Origin: DASZHC01 sp035938215
Lineage (GTDB): Bacteria; Verrucomicrobiota; Verrucomicrobiia; Chthoniobacterales; JAFAMB01
Assembly: GCA_035938215.1 (NCBI GenBank)
Contig: DASZHC010000133.1
Span: 1-20,554, forward strand
Direction of reading: 5' to 3'
DNA: 20,554 nt
Part shown: one piece after another, positions 1-6,635 of the stretch
Layout of the letters: each line of letters starts with the position of its first letter
How positions within the stretch are numbered: position 1 is the first letter of the stretch
Notes under the pieces: model-generated
What the model was told of the DNA's origin: nothing
The model's input: the letters and a program-made list of their open reading frames with translations, nothing else
Database searches by the model: none
Translations under genes and position numbers: made by a program

Positions 1-1
1 A

Positions 2-83
2 GGTAGGGTCGCATCTCCGAGGCGACCGCGTTTTGCGATGTGTGGCTTTGGGACTCCGGTCCGCTCGGAGATCGGACCCTACC
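2..83. repeat. Long imperfect hairpin (REP/MITE-like element)
   Basis: The two ends are inverted copies. Left arm 2-28 reads GGTAGGGTC, gc, ATCTCCGAG, gc, GACCG. The right arm (57-83) is its reverse complement except for the two dinucleotides, which are cg. This gives three perfect blocks of 9, 9 and 5 bp separated by two 2x2 internal loops, with a 28-base terminal loop (29-56). No open reading frame fits it. A second hairpin at 14943-15005 has the same block-and-bulge design and also carries GTAGG at its outer end, so a dispersed family is likely. The element lies downstream of the leftward dedA gene and could also affect its mRNA 3' end, but there is no U-tract typical of an intrinsic terminator. 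Confidence 0.75.
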
Positions 84-164
84 AAGCTCTGACATAACGC
101 GCGAGTAGGCTCAGCATCCGAAACAGTTTTGGTTGCGGCTACGCCGCGGTAGGATCAAAGCGGG

Positions 165-815
165 CTAAGCCTTGCTCCGCCCCAGCCAACCGCGCAAAAT
201 CTCTATGCTCGGTGGAATCATCGAAATGATGACGATACCGAGAATCACCAGTGAATAATTTTTCTGAACGTACGGAATGTTACCGAAGAAATGCCCAATG
301 AGCGCGACGCCGAAGACCCAGACGAACGCGCCCATGACATTGTAGGCGAAAAACTTCTTGTAACTCATCAAACCCATTCCTGCCACGAACGGTGCAAAGG
401 TGCGAATCAGGGGCACGAATCGGGAAAGCATAATGGTTTTCGCGCCGTGCCGTTCGTAAAATGCGTGGGTCTGGGCCAAATGTTTGCGATTAAAGATTCG
501 GCTCTTCGGATTGTTGAAAAGCTTGTGACCGATCGCCGAACCGATCCAATAGTTCACCGTATGCCCCAGAATGCCGGCAACGGTCAGCAGGATCAGAATG
601 AGCGGCAAATTCAAGGGTCCGCCTTCGGCTGTAAGCGTGCCAACCGTGAACAGCAACGCGTCACCTGGAAGAAACGGCGTAACCACGAGTCCCGTTTCAG
701 AAAAGATGATCACAAAGAGCAAGGCATAAATCCAAGGACCGTACGCATCGGCCAACTGGCCAAGGTACAAGTTGAGATGCAGGATGATATCTAACGGTTT
801 CGCAATCCACTCCAT
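165..815 (-). CDS. DedA family (VTT/SNARE-associated domain) inner-membrane protein
   Basis: Integral membrane protein of about 216 residues, the usual DedA length. DedA proteins are undecaprenyl-phosphate or phospholipid transporters/flippases; the exact substrate here cannot be told. Family marks include an N-terminal acidic re-entrant segment (SETGLVVTPFLPGDALLF), a conserved basic motif further on (SRFVPLIRTFAPFVAGMG) and several hydrophobic helices. The frame stays open upstream to 992, but that extension is not DedA-like. The ATG at 815, giving MEWIAKPLD, fits the family start, although no strong Shine-Dalgarno precedes it. The 180 bases between this start and the divergent small gene at 996 hold AT-rich stretches (CTATAT at 919-924, ATATAG at 935-940) that could serve promoters either way. 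The 80 bases beyond the stop hold a short GCGGC/GCCGC hairpin, then the 2-83 repeat. Confidence 0.88.
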   Translation of the reverse strand: MEWIAKPLDIILHLNLYLGQLADAYGPWIYALLFVIIFSETGLVVTPFLPGDALLFTVGTLTAEGGPLNLPLILILLTVAGILGHTVNYWIGSAIGHKLFNNPKSRIFNRKHLAQTHAFYERHGAKTIMLSRFVPLIRTFAPFVAGMGLMSYKKFFAYNVMGAFVWVFGVALIGHFFGNIPYVQKNYSLVILGIVIISMIPPSIEILRGWLGRSKA

Positions 816-995
816 AGGGTGTAAGCCGAAATGACTCGACCATAGGAGCACTGTTCGCAACCAAAATCGAAAAGCCGGTCCGAAGATAAAATTTAAACGT
901 TCCGGGCGGTAACCACGTCTATATCTGGAAACGTATATAGAGTAAGTGTCCTTGGGGAGAGGGTGTGGTACGGGCCCTGCTGACCGTGGCACAAA

Positions 996-1193
996 ATGAA
1001 AATTCTGGAGAAGTATATGATTAAGAGACGCAAGACTTCTAAGGGGCCTTTGTGCTTGGGAGACCTGATTTTAGCTGTCAGTTCCTATTCCGATTCTCAG
1101 GAAGAGACCGTTGCCACGGTGGCTGACCTTCTGGCTTCTGGACAAGTTCGACTGATGAACAATGGCCGAAAAGTTCGAGCGAGAGTCCGGTAG
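996..1193 (+). CDS. Small basic protein of unknown function (57-65 aa)
   Basis: Not recognised as a named family. The protein is 65 residues if it starts at ATG 996. It is 57 residues if it starts at ATG 1017, where a GGAG at 1007-1010 with six-base spacing makes the better ribosome-binding site. It has a very basic N-terminus (IKRRKTSKG), an alternating hydrophobic helix region (LGDLILAVSSYS, then TVATVADLLASGQ), and a basic C-terminus (GRKVRARVR). The run VADLLASGQVRL followed by NGRKV resembles the recognition helix and wing of a small winged-helix domain, which suggests nucleic-acid binding; this is only inference. It sits alone between divergent dedA and the purB leader. The opposite-strand frame over the same bases looks like a shadow. 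Confidence 0.6.
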   Translation: MKILEKYMIKRRKTSKGPLCLGDLILAVSSYSDSQEETVATVADLLASGQVRLMNNGRKVRARVR

Positions 1194-1225
1194 CCTTTCA
1201 AAGAGGTCTTTCTTTTCTTCGATCT

Positions 1226-1283
1226 ATTCTCTCGGAAGAGAATTGTCTCGGACGGGGGTTTGGAATTAGTACTTTTCAGTACT
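1226..1283 (+). promoter_or_regulatory. Two perfect hairpins in the purB leader
   Basis: In the 115 bases between the small gene (stop at 1193) and purB (start at 1309) lie two short perfect stem-loops. The first, 1226-1243, is ATTCTCT, loop CGGA, AGAGAAT. The second, 1268-1283, is AGTACT, loop TTTC, AGTACT. Neither is followed by a clear U-run, so a simple terminator is not convincing. They may be mRNA leader structures affecting stability or purB translation. No known purine riboswitch core was recognised. Confidence 0.4.
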
Positions 1284-1308
1284 CCGCATGGCACTTTAAG
1301 GTCCCCGG

Positions 1309-2601
1309 GTGATTCCACGATATTCCCGGTCTCGCATGTCGGATATTTGGACCGATGAGAAGAAATTCTCCATCTGGTTAGAGATCGAGACATTGGTCTG
1401 TGAGGCGATGGCCGAACTCGGCCAAATCCCTAAGTCCGATGCCGCGGCCATTCGGGAGCGCGCAAGGTTCTCGACTCCTGAAATCCTTGAGATCGAAAAG
1501 CGAACGCAGCACGATGTCATAGCTTTTCTGGAAAATGTCTCAGCCTCGGTAGGTCCGGAGGCGCGATGGATGCATCAAGGTCTGACCTCGTCAGATATTC
1601 TCGATACATCCTTGGCAGTGCAGCTTTGTCTTGCGGCCGATGTCCTGCTTGACGGAATCGGGGATCTAAGAAAAGAGGTCGCGCTTAAGGCCCGCGAACA
1701 CAAGTACACTCCCATGATTGGCAGAAGTCATGGTGTCCATGCCGAGCCAATCACGTTTGGATTGAAAATGGCGCTAATGTACGACGAGTTCGGGCGTGCC
1801 GAGCGAAGAATGGGTGCGGCAAGGTCGGAAATTGCCGTCGGAAAACTGAGCGGAGCGGTCGGAACTCACGCCCATCTTGATCCAAAGGTCGAAGCGGCAG
1901 TCTGCGAAAAACTCGGACTCGAGCCGGACAGATTGTCCACCCAAATTATTCAGCGGGATCGGCATGCTGCATTCAGTGCCCATCTAGCAGTTATTGCGTC
2001 AAGCATCGATCGCTGGGCGACAGAATTTCGCCACCTGCAGCGAACTGAGGTTTTGGAGCTGGAAGAGTACTTCAGTCCAAACCAGAAGGGAAGTTCCGCA
2101 ATGCCGCACAAGCGAAATCCAATCACCGGGGAACGGTTGAGCGGTCTTGCCCGAGTGATTCGAGGAAACGCCGTCGCCGGTTTCGAGAACGTTGCATTGT
2201 GGCATGAGCGAGATATCAGCCACAGCAGTGTGGAACGGATTGTTTTGCCGGATTCATGCATCCTGCTGGATTACATGCTGGCAACGCTGACAAAGCTGGT
2301 TTCGGGGCTGCAGATCTATTCGGAGAACATGCGAAGGAATCTCGAGATTACGAAAGGTCTTTACTTCAGCCAAAGCATTTTACTGGAGTTGACTCGGCGC
2401 GGCTTAGAAAGAAAAATTGCTTATGAAGCGGTGCAGCGCGCGGCCATGGCAGCGTGGAATAGCAAGGAGGACTTTCTGACCGAAGTTAAAAAGGTGTCAG
2501 AAATTACATCCCTGATTTCGCCTGCAGAATTGGATGGGCTCTGCTCGCTCGAGCAACACTTTTGCTACGTTGAGCAGAAGTTCAAGAATGTGGGATTGTA
2601 G
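1309..2601 (+). CDS. purB: Adenylosuccinate lyase
   Basis: Cytosolic enzyme of purine synthesis. It cleaves SAICAR to AICAR plus fumarate and adenylosuccinate to AMP plus fumarate. The product is 430 residues, typical for the short bacterial PurB class. The fumarase/aspartase superfamily signature is present as GSSAMPHKRNP (about residues 261-271), with the catalytic serine in the SS pair. TSSDILDTSLAVQL (near 93-106) and GRSHGVHAEP (near 138-147) are the other active-site regions. The GTG start at 1309 gives MIPRYSRSRMSDIW, the family's usual beginning, so the internal ATG at 1336 is rejected. AAGG upstream (about 1298-1301) may be its ribosome-binding site. It appears to be transcribed alone, behind a leader with two hairpins, with 215 bases before the next gene. 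Confidence 0.96.
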   Translation: MIPRYSRSRMSDIWTDEKKFSIWLEIETLVCEAMAELGQIPKSDAAAIRERARFSTPEILEIEKRTQHDVIAFLENVSASVGPEARWMHQGLTSSDILDTSLAVQLCLAADVLLDGIGDLRKEVALKAREHKYTPMIGRSHGVHAEPITFGLKMALMYDEFGRAERRMGAARSEIAVGKLSGAVGTHAHLDPKVEAAVCEKLGLEPDRLSTQIIQRDRHAAFSAHLAVIASSIDRWATEFRHLQRTEVLELEEYFSPNQKGSSAMPHKRNPITGERLSGLARVIRGNAVAGFENVALWHERDISHSSVERIVLPDSCILLDYMLATLTKLVSGLQIYSENMRRNLEITKGLYFSQSILLELTRRGLERKIAYEAVQRAAMAAWNSKEDFLTEVKKVSEITSLISPAELDGLCSLEQHFCYVEQKFKNVGL

Positions 2602-2630
2602 TCATCCAGGAGAGATGGGTAGCGACATAA

Positions 2631-2650
2631 CATTAGAAAATTTTGTAATG
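2631..2650. repeat. AT-rich 20-base inverted repeat after purB
   Basis: CATTA, g, AAAA, TTTT, g, TAATG forms a dyad centred at 2640/2641 in which only the two g positions fail to pair. A short T-run (TTTTT, 2658-2662) follows eight bases later. It could be a weak purB terminator or a protein-binding dyad. As an RNA hairpin it has no real loop, so the terminator reading is uncertain. The rest of 2602-2807 shows no open reading frame of note. Confidence 0.3.
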
Positions 2651-2771
2651 AACATCTTTTTGTCTCGCTCGTGGCGTTCCTGATTTTTTGCCGGCCCGCC
2701 CATGTGGAAGATGAAGTTTGCGGGAATTTGGAGCACTCGAATAATCGGAGAAAAAACTCGTCACCGGGCTT

Positions 2772-2777
2772 TATAAT
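2772..2777 (+). promoter_or_regulatory. Candidate -10 element before the polysaccharide deacetylase gene
   Basis: A perfect TATAAT stands at 2772-2777, about 40 bases before the ATG at 2817. No good -35 hexamer lies 16-18 bases upstream; position 2749 onward is A-rich. A second possible promoter further upstream is TTGCGG (2718-2723), a 16-base spacer and AATAAT (2740-2745). Either would give the gene its own transcript separate from purB. Confidence 0.35.
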
Positions 2778-2816
2778 TTTTTCAGAACGTGATACTCTCC
2801 GCCCTTAGTGATCGGT

Positions 2817-4052
2817 ATGCATCGTCGTATTCTCGCGCTCTTGTTTGTCCTGCCCCTTTTGCTGGCGGGTTGTAAGAAAAGTTCGACCCTTGCGAAGCTT
2901 GAAGAAAAGCCACCCGTGGCGACTCCAAGTGTCGCAGTAGCTGCGAATTCACCGGCATCTGCCGCTACTTCGCCAGCGGCCACACCTGCTCCCATCCCTG
3001 CGGTTGATCGTTCGGCCAAGGTGATGGTGCTTTGCTATCATCGTTTCGAAGACAGGCCGCAGGATGCGCTCGCGATTGCTCCGGCCGAATTTCGGATTCA
3101 AATGAAACAACTGAAGGACTCGGGCATTGAGGTTGTTTCAATGAAGGATTTTCTGGCCTGGCGCCGGGGAGAAAAATCGATACCTCCGAAGAGCGCGGTT
3201 ATCACCATCGACGATGGTTATGAATCGGGATATTCCGTAGCGTGGCCGATTTTGAAGGAGTTCGGGTATCCGTTTACGATGTTTATCTACACGAATTATG
3301 TCGGTGTTGGCGGCAAATCGATCACTTGGGCAATGCTTGAACAAATGCGCGATGCCGGAGTCGACATAGAAAGCCATACGGTGTCGCACCATGATCTGCG
3401 GCATGCGCCGAAGGGTCAGGACTATGGCACTTGGCTGCACAACGAAATCTATACGTCTAAGGATATCCTTGAACAAAAGCTCGGCATCAAGATTGTTGCA
3501 TTTGCTTTCCCGTATGGAACGCATAACGAAATTGTCCGAAAGATGGCTTTGGACGCGGGATATCAGGCATTGTTCACCGTTTATGGTCAGCACATGGGTA
3601 TTGATGCTGCTGCGGATCAGCTTGGGCGTTATGCCGTGGAATCAGTGCATCCGGACGTTTTCAAGATGGCGTTAAATTTTGGCACAAACGACGGTGTGGC
3701 ACCCGGAACAGAAGCGACTCAACTCGCGGCTGCCGCGATGGTGACGCAGCCGATGAACGAGGAGAGAATAGCGAATAGCAGACCGGTTATCAAAGCTAAC
3801 CTGGCCTCGATGGGAGAGGTTGAACCGACCTCCGTTGAAATGCGTGTTAGCGGATACGGAATCGTTCCCGCAAAGTATGATCCGCAAACAAAGCTGGTGT
3901 CATACGAATTCACCCAGAATCTGGTGCCCAGAACGTATACCGTCATTTTGTCGGCAAAGGTCAAGGGCAAACGGGTCGAAACGCGTTGGAACTTTACGGT
4001 TGATCCGGCGGCTAACGGAGCAGCAAAACAAGCCGCTGCTCGGGGGAAATAG
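2817..4052 (+). CDS. Lipoprotein polysaccharide deacetylase (NodB homology domain)
   Basis: Probable envelope-anchored carbohydrate esterase 4-type enzyme that removes N-acetyl groups from a cell-surface polysaccharide or peptidoglycan; the substrate is unknown. The N-terminus is a lipoprotein signal with lipobox LLAGC and the lipidated cysteine at about residue 19. A long Ala/Pro/Thr/Ser linker (about 30-65) follows. The NodB domain shows VLCYHRF, the catalytic/metal pair in TIDDGY (D132, D133), the metal-binding HTVSH (H187, H191) and FAFPYG. Roughly the last 100 residues, containing VSGYGIVPAKYDP and WNFTVDP, look like an Ig-like beta-sandwich outside the catalytic domain. I chose ATG 2817 over in-frame GTG 2808; the difference is three residues. 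The ffh GTG begins two bases after the stop, so the two genes are probably co-transcribed. Confidence 0.85.
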   Translation: MHRRILALLFVLPLLLAGCKKSSTLAKLEEKPPVATPSVAVAANSPASAATSPAATPAPIPAVDRSAKVMVLCYHRFEDRPQDALAIAPAEFRIQMKQLKDSGIEVVSMKDFLAWRRGEKSIPPKSAVITIDDGYESGYSVAWPILKEFGYPFTMFIYTNYVGVGGKSITWAMLEQMRDAGVDIESHTVSHHDLRHAPKGQDYGTWLHNEIYTSKDILEQKLGIKIVAFAFPYGTHNEIVRKMALDAGYQALFTVYGQHMGIDAAADQLGRYAVESVHPDVFKMALNFGTNDGVAPGTEATQLAAAAMVTQPMNEERIANSRPVIKANLASMGEVEPTSVEMRVSGYGIVPAKYDPQTKLVSYEFTQNLVPRTYTVILSAKVKGKRVETRWNFTVDPAANGAAKQAAARGK

Positions 4053-4054
4053 TT

Positions 4055-5389
4055 GTGTTCTCGCAGCTGTCTGAAAAACTCCAGAACGTATTCAAAGACC
4101 TTCGCGGTCACGGAACGATCTGGGAGGCAAATATCAACGAAGCGCTTCGGGAGGTTCGCTTAGCGCTTTTGGAGGCCGATGTTCATTATCGGGTTGCAAA
4201 AGAGTTTGTCGCAAAGGTAAAGGACAAGTCGCTTGGACAAGAGGTTCTGCGCTCTGTTACCCCAGGTCAGCAAATCATAAAGATTTTTTATGACGAACTG
4301 ACACAACTGCTCGGAGGCGGCAATGAGCCTCTGAATTTGAGCAAGCCCGCACGGATCATGATGGTTGGTCTTCACGGCGCGGGTAAGACAACATCCGCGG
4401 CGAAGCTGGCGCTCTATTTAAAGAAGCAGGGAAAGTCACCGTTGCTCTTTGCATGCGACCTTAAGAGGCCGGCAGCCATCGACCAATTGGCCACGTTAGG
4501 GGCGCAGGTGGGTGTGCCTGTCTTCCGGCCACAGATTGGTCAAACCAGTTTGGAGAATGTGGGAAAGGACGCATTAGCTTGGGCGGAAACGCAGAATGGA
4601 AACGTTCAGATTTTTGATACTGCCGGTCGTCTTGAAATAGATGAGGCTTTGATCGGTGAGTTGAAGGGGCTTTCTGAGCTGCTGAAACCACAGGAAATTC
4701 TTCTTGTTTGTGACGCGGCGACCGGCCAGCAGGCGGTCAGCGTTGCGACACATTTCCAGAGCGCCCTCGAGTTGACGGGCTTGGTTCTGACGAAACTCGA
4801 TGGTGACGCTCGCGGTGGGGCTGCGCTCTCCATGCGAGAGGTAACGCAGCGTCCAATCAAGTTTGCCGGAGTCGGCGAAAAGGTTGACCAATTCGAAGCA
4901 TTCTATCCTGAGCGGCTCGCCGGGAGGATTTTAGGCATGGGTGACGTAGTCAGCCTGGTTGAGCGAGCTGCCGAGGCGATTGACGAAGAAGAAGCCGCGC
5001 AGCTCGAGAAGAAAATCCGGGCGGCGAACTTCGATTTTAACGATTTCCTGTCCCAGTTCAAAATGCTTCGCCGCCTCGGTCCTCTCGAAAATGTCCTTGG
5101 CATGCTGCCCGGGATGAGTAATATGAAAAACTTTTCGGTCGACGAGAAACAGCTGAAGCGAGTTGAGGCTATCGTGCTGTCCATGACTCCGGGCGAACGC
5201 AAGAACCCGGATGTCCTGAATGCGCGGAGGAGGCAGAGGATCGCTCGTGGCAGCGGAACTTCCGTGACCGAGGTGAACACGCTTCTTCAGAGATTTGGTC
5301 AGATGAGAAAGATGATGAAGAACGCGGGACAACTGAAGAAAATGCTGGCCCGAGTCCCGGGAGCTGGAATGAAGGTAGATAGGGGATGA
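4055..5389 (+). CDS. ffh: Signal recognition particle GTPase Ffh (SRP54)
   Basis: Targets membrane and secreted proteins co-translationally, in complex with 4.5S RNA and the receptor FtsY. At 444 residues it has the full domain set. There is an N helical bundle (1-95), then the G domain with P-loop GLHGAGKTT (105-113), CDLKRPAA, DTAGR (188-192), TKLDGD and the closing GVGEKVDQFEAF. The methionine-rich M domain (about 320-440) follows, with MLPGM, RIARGSGTS and MRKMMKN, which binds SRP RNA and signal peptides. The start is GTG, preceded by a purine-rich GGGGGAAAT that also ends the previous gene. The ffh-rpsP adjacency is shared with Chlamydia and other bacteria. No 4.5S RNA gene was recognised in the window. 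Confidence 0.97.
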   Translation: MFSQLSEKLQNVFKDLRGHGTIWEANINEALREVRLALLEADVHYRVAKEFVAKVKDKSLGQEVLRSVTPGQQIIKIFYDELTQLLGGGNEPLNLSKPARIMMVGLHGAGKTTSAAKLALYLKKQGKSPLLFACDLKRPAAIDQLATLGAQVGVPVFRPQIGQTSLENVGKDALAWAETQNGNVQIFDTAGRLEIDEALIGELKGLSELLKPQEILLVCDAATGQQAVSVATHFQSALELTGLVLTKLDGDARGGAALSMREVTQRPIKFAGVGEKVDQFEAFYPERLAGRILGMGDVVSLVERAAEAIDEEEAAQLEKKIRAANFDFNDFLSQFKMLRRLGPLENVLGMLPGMSNMKNFSVDEKQLKRVEAIVLSMTPGERKNPDVLNARRRQRIARGSGTSVTEVNTLLQRFGQMRKMMKNAGQLKKMLARVPGAGMKVDRG

Positions 5390-5417
5390 GTGAGGGACAT
5401 TGTCCTCGACATTGAAT

Positions 5418-5684
5418 ATGGCTGTTTCGATTAGATTAAGGCGCGAAGGAACCAAAAACCGACCTTTTTATCGCGTGGTCGTCGCGGATAAGAGAAGTCC
5501 GCGGGATGGGAAATTTATTGAGGTGATCGGAAAGTACGACCCGGAACACAGTGGGGAGAATTTCAGCCTCGATCTGAATCGCGCGGAATACTGGGTGCGA
5601 AACGGCGCTCAGCCGAGTGCTACCGTTGCGAGCATGATTTTGAAAGCTCGAAAGAAGAATTCAACCGCTGTCTCGACCCGGTAA
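5418..5684 (+). CDS. rpsP: 30S ribosomal protein S16
   Basis: Small-subunit ribosomal protein, 88 residues, needed for 30S assembly. It opens with the family signature (M)AVSIRLRREGTKNRPFYRVVVAD and has FIEVIGKYDP and the later RAEYWVRNGAQPSATV, which are diagnostic. The frame is open from a TTG at 5400, but ATG 5418 gives the canonical start. It lies 28 bases after ffh and six bases before khpA. It is therefore part of an ffh-rpsP-khpA transcript. Confidence 0.97.
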   Translation: MAVSIRLRREGTKNRPFYRVVVADKRSPRDGKFIEVIGKYDPEHSGENFSLDLNRAEYWVRNGAQPSATVASMILKARKKNSTAVSTR

Positions 5685-5690
5685 AATCCA

Positions 5691-5921
5691 GTGGAGGGCT
5701 TTCTCGAGTACGTCATCCGTCAGCTTGTCGACGCTCCCGACGAAGTGCTCGTGCGCAAGGTGGAGCAGGGCCGTAAAGTGATCTTCAAGGTGGAGATGCG
5801 TAAAGCCGATGTTGGAAAAGTGATCGGCCGAAACGGCCACACGATCACCGCCATGAGAAATCTATTGAATGCCGCGGCTTCAAGGTCAGGACAGTCCGTG
5901 GTGCTCCAGATTGTGGAATAG
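5691..5921 (+). CDS. khpA: KH-domain RNA-binding protein KhpA (YlqC family)
   Basis: Single KH-domain protein of 76 residues. It has the GxxG RNA-gripping loop as IGRNG (about 44-48), followed by the helix HTITAMRNLLNAAA. Family members bind many transcripts, and in Firmicutes KhpA pairs with KhpB/EloR in cell-division and cell-length control. The start is GTG with no clear Shine-Dalgarno, six bases after rpsP; translational coupling to rpsP is likely. The rpsP-khpA order is common in bacteria, where rimM and trmD usually follow. Here a methyltransferase follows directly instead. Confidence 0.92.
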   Translation: MEGFLEYVIRQLVDAPDEVLVRKVEQGRKVIFKVEMRKADVGKVIGRNGHTITAMRNLLNAAASRSGQSVVLQIVE

Positions 5922-6614
5922 GTGGTGGAATTTTCGCGGAAGATCGAAAAGCTTCGCACAGGCGAAGCCTTTGGCAGTCTTATCGATGCGTATTATCGGT
6001 GGCGCAGGCCTCTCAATGCGAACGAAATGGTTCGCGAGCTCGAATCCAAGGGCTTTGAGCAGATCCGCGCGAAATACGCAAACCCGGACGATCAGAAGGG
6101 GTGGCCGAAATATGTAGACGCCGCGCATCGCTTGGAGCTAGCGATCAAACAGGCGCGATTTCTCCAATTGGATCGGCGCAAACCTCTCCGGTTGCTCGAC
6201 ATAGGAAGCGGTGCCGGGTACTTTCTGTTTGTATGCAAGCGGTTGGGCCACTCTGTAATGGGAATGGATCTGGATTGGCCACCGATGTATTCGGAGATGT
6301 TTGAGCTGCTGGAAATGCCCCGCAAAATCTGGCGGATTGAGCCATTTCAGCCGTTGCCGAATTTGGGAGGTCGCGTTGATTTCGTGACGGGTTTTGCCGT
6401 CTGCTTTAATTCACACGGTTCGAACCGTGTTTGGGGAGTCAAAGAGTGGGATTTCTTTCTCGATGACGTGCGAAAGAACGTTCTCTCGCCGAGAGGCGAA
6501 ATTTATTTCGAGCTGAATCCGGAACCTTGGGGCTATTACACGCCCGAGCTAGGCGAGTTTTTCCGACAGCAAGGCGGCTCTGTTACCGGAAAGCGAGTAT
6601 CGTTCGGAAGATGA
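5922..6614 (+). CDS. Class I SAM-dependent methyltransferase, substrate unknown
   Basis: A protein of 230 residues with a Rossmann methyltransferase core. Motif I is LLDIGSGAGYF (91-101), and the acidic ribose-binding position ending the second strand is in MGMDLD (D116 or D118). A post-motif segment DFFLDDVRKNVLSPRGEIYFELNP (about 177-200) resembles the usual motif VI/strand-5 region. About 85 residues precede the core and may bind substrate; they are rich in charged and aromatic residues (AYYRWRRPLNANEM). The GTG start abuts the khpA stop with no spacing, so coupling is probable. It is not TrmD: it lacks the SPOUT knot features. It is also not RimM. Targets could be rRNA, a protein or a small metabolite. 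Its stop lies 21 bases from the convergent pyrG stop. Confidence 0.8.
   Translation: MVEFSRKIEKLRTGEAFGSLIDAYYRWRRPLNANEMVRELESKGFEQIRAKYANPDDQKGWPKYVDAAHRLELAIKQARFLQLDRRKPLRLLDIGSGAGYFLFVCKRLGHSVMGMDLDWPPMYSEMFELLEMPRKIWRIEPFQPLPNLGGRVDFVTGFAVCFNSHGSNRVWGVKEWDFFLDDVRKNVLSPRGEIYFELNPEPWGYYTPELGEFFRQQGGSVTGKRVSFGR
6413..6430. repeat. Perfect 18-bp palindrome inside the methyltransferase gene
   Basis: ACACGGTTCGAACCGTGT is its own reverse complement over all 18 bases. It encodes the region SHGSNRVWG. A perfect palindrome of this length is not expected by chance in a 20-kb stretch (order 4^-9 per position). Function unknown; it could be a binding site or a local structural element. Confidence 0.6.
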
Positions 6615-6635
6615 ACGATCGGTGTCCTGCTAGCA

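Noticed and set aside
291..794. Long + strand open frame (167 codons)
   Set aside because: Antisense to dedA; composition is that of a shadow frame (highly charged, no motif), while the minus-strand frame has clear family motifs.
1950..2261. Minus-strand open frames inside purB
   Set aside because: Shadows of a well-conserved gene on the other strand.
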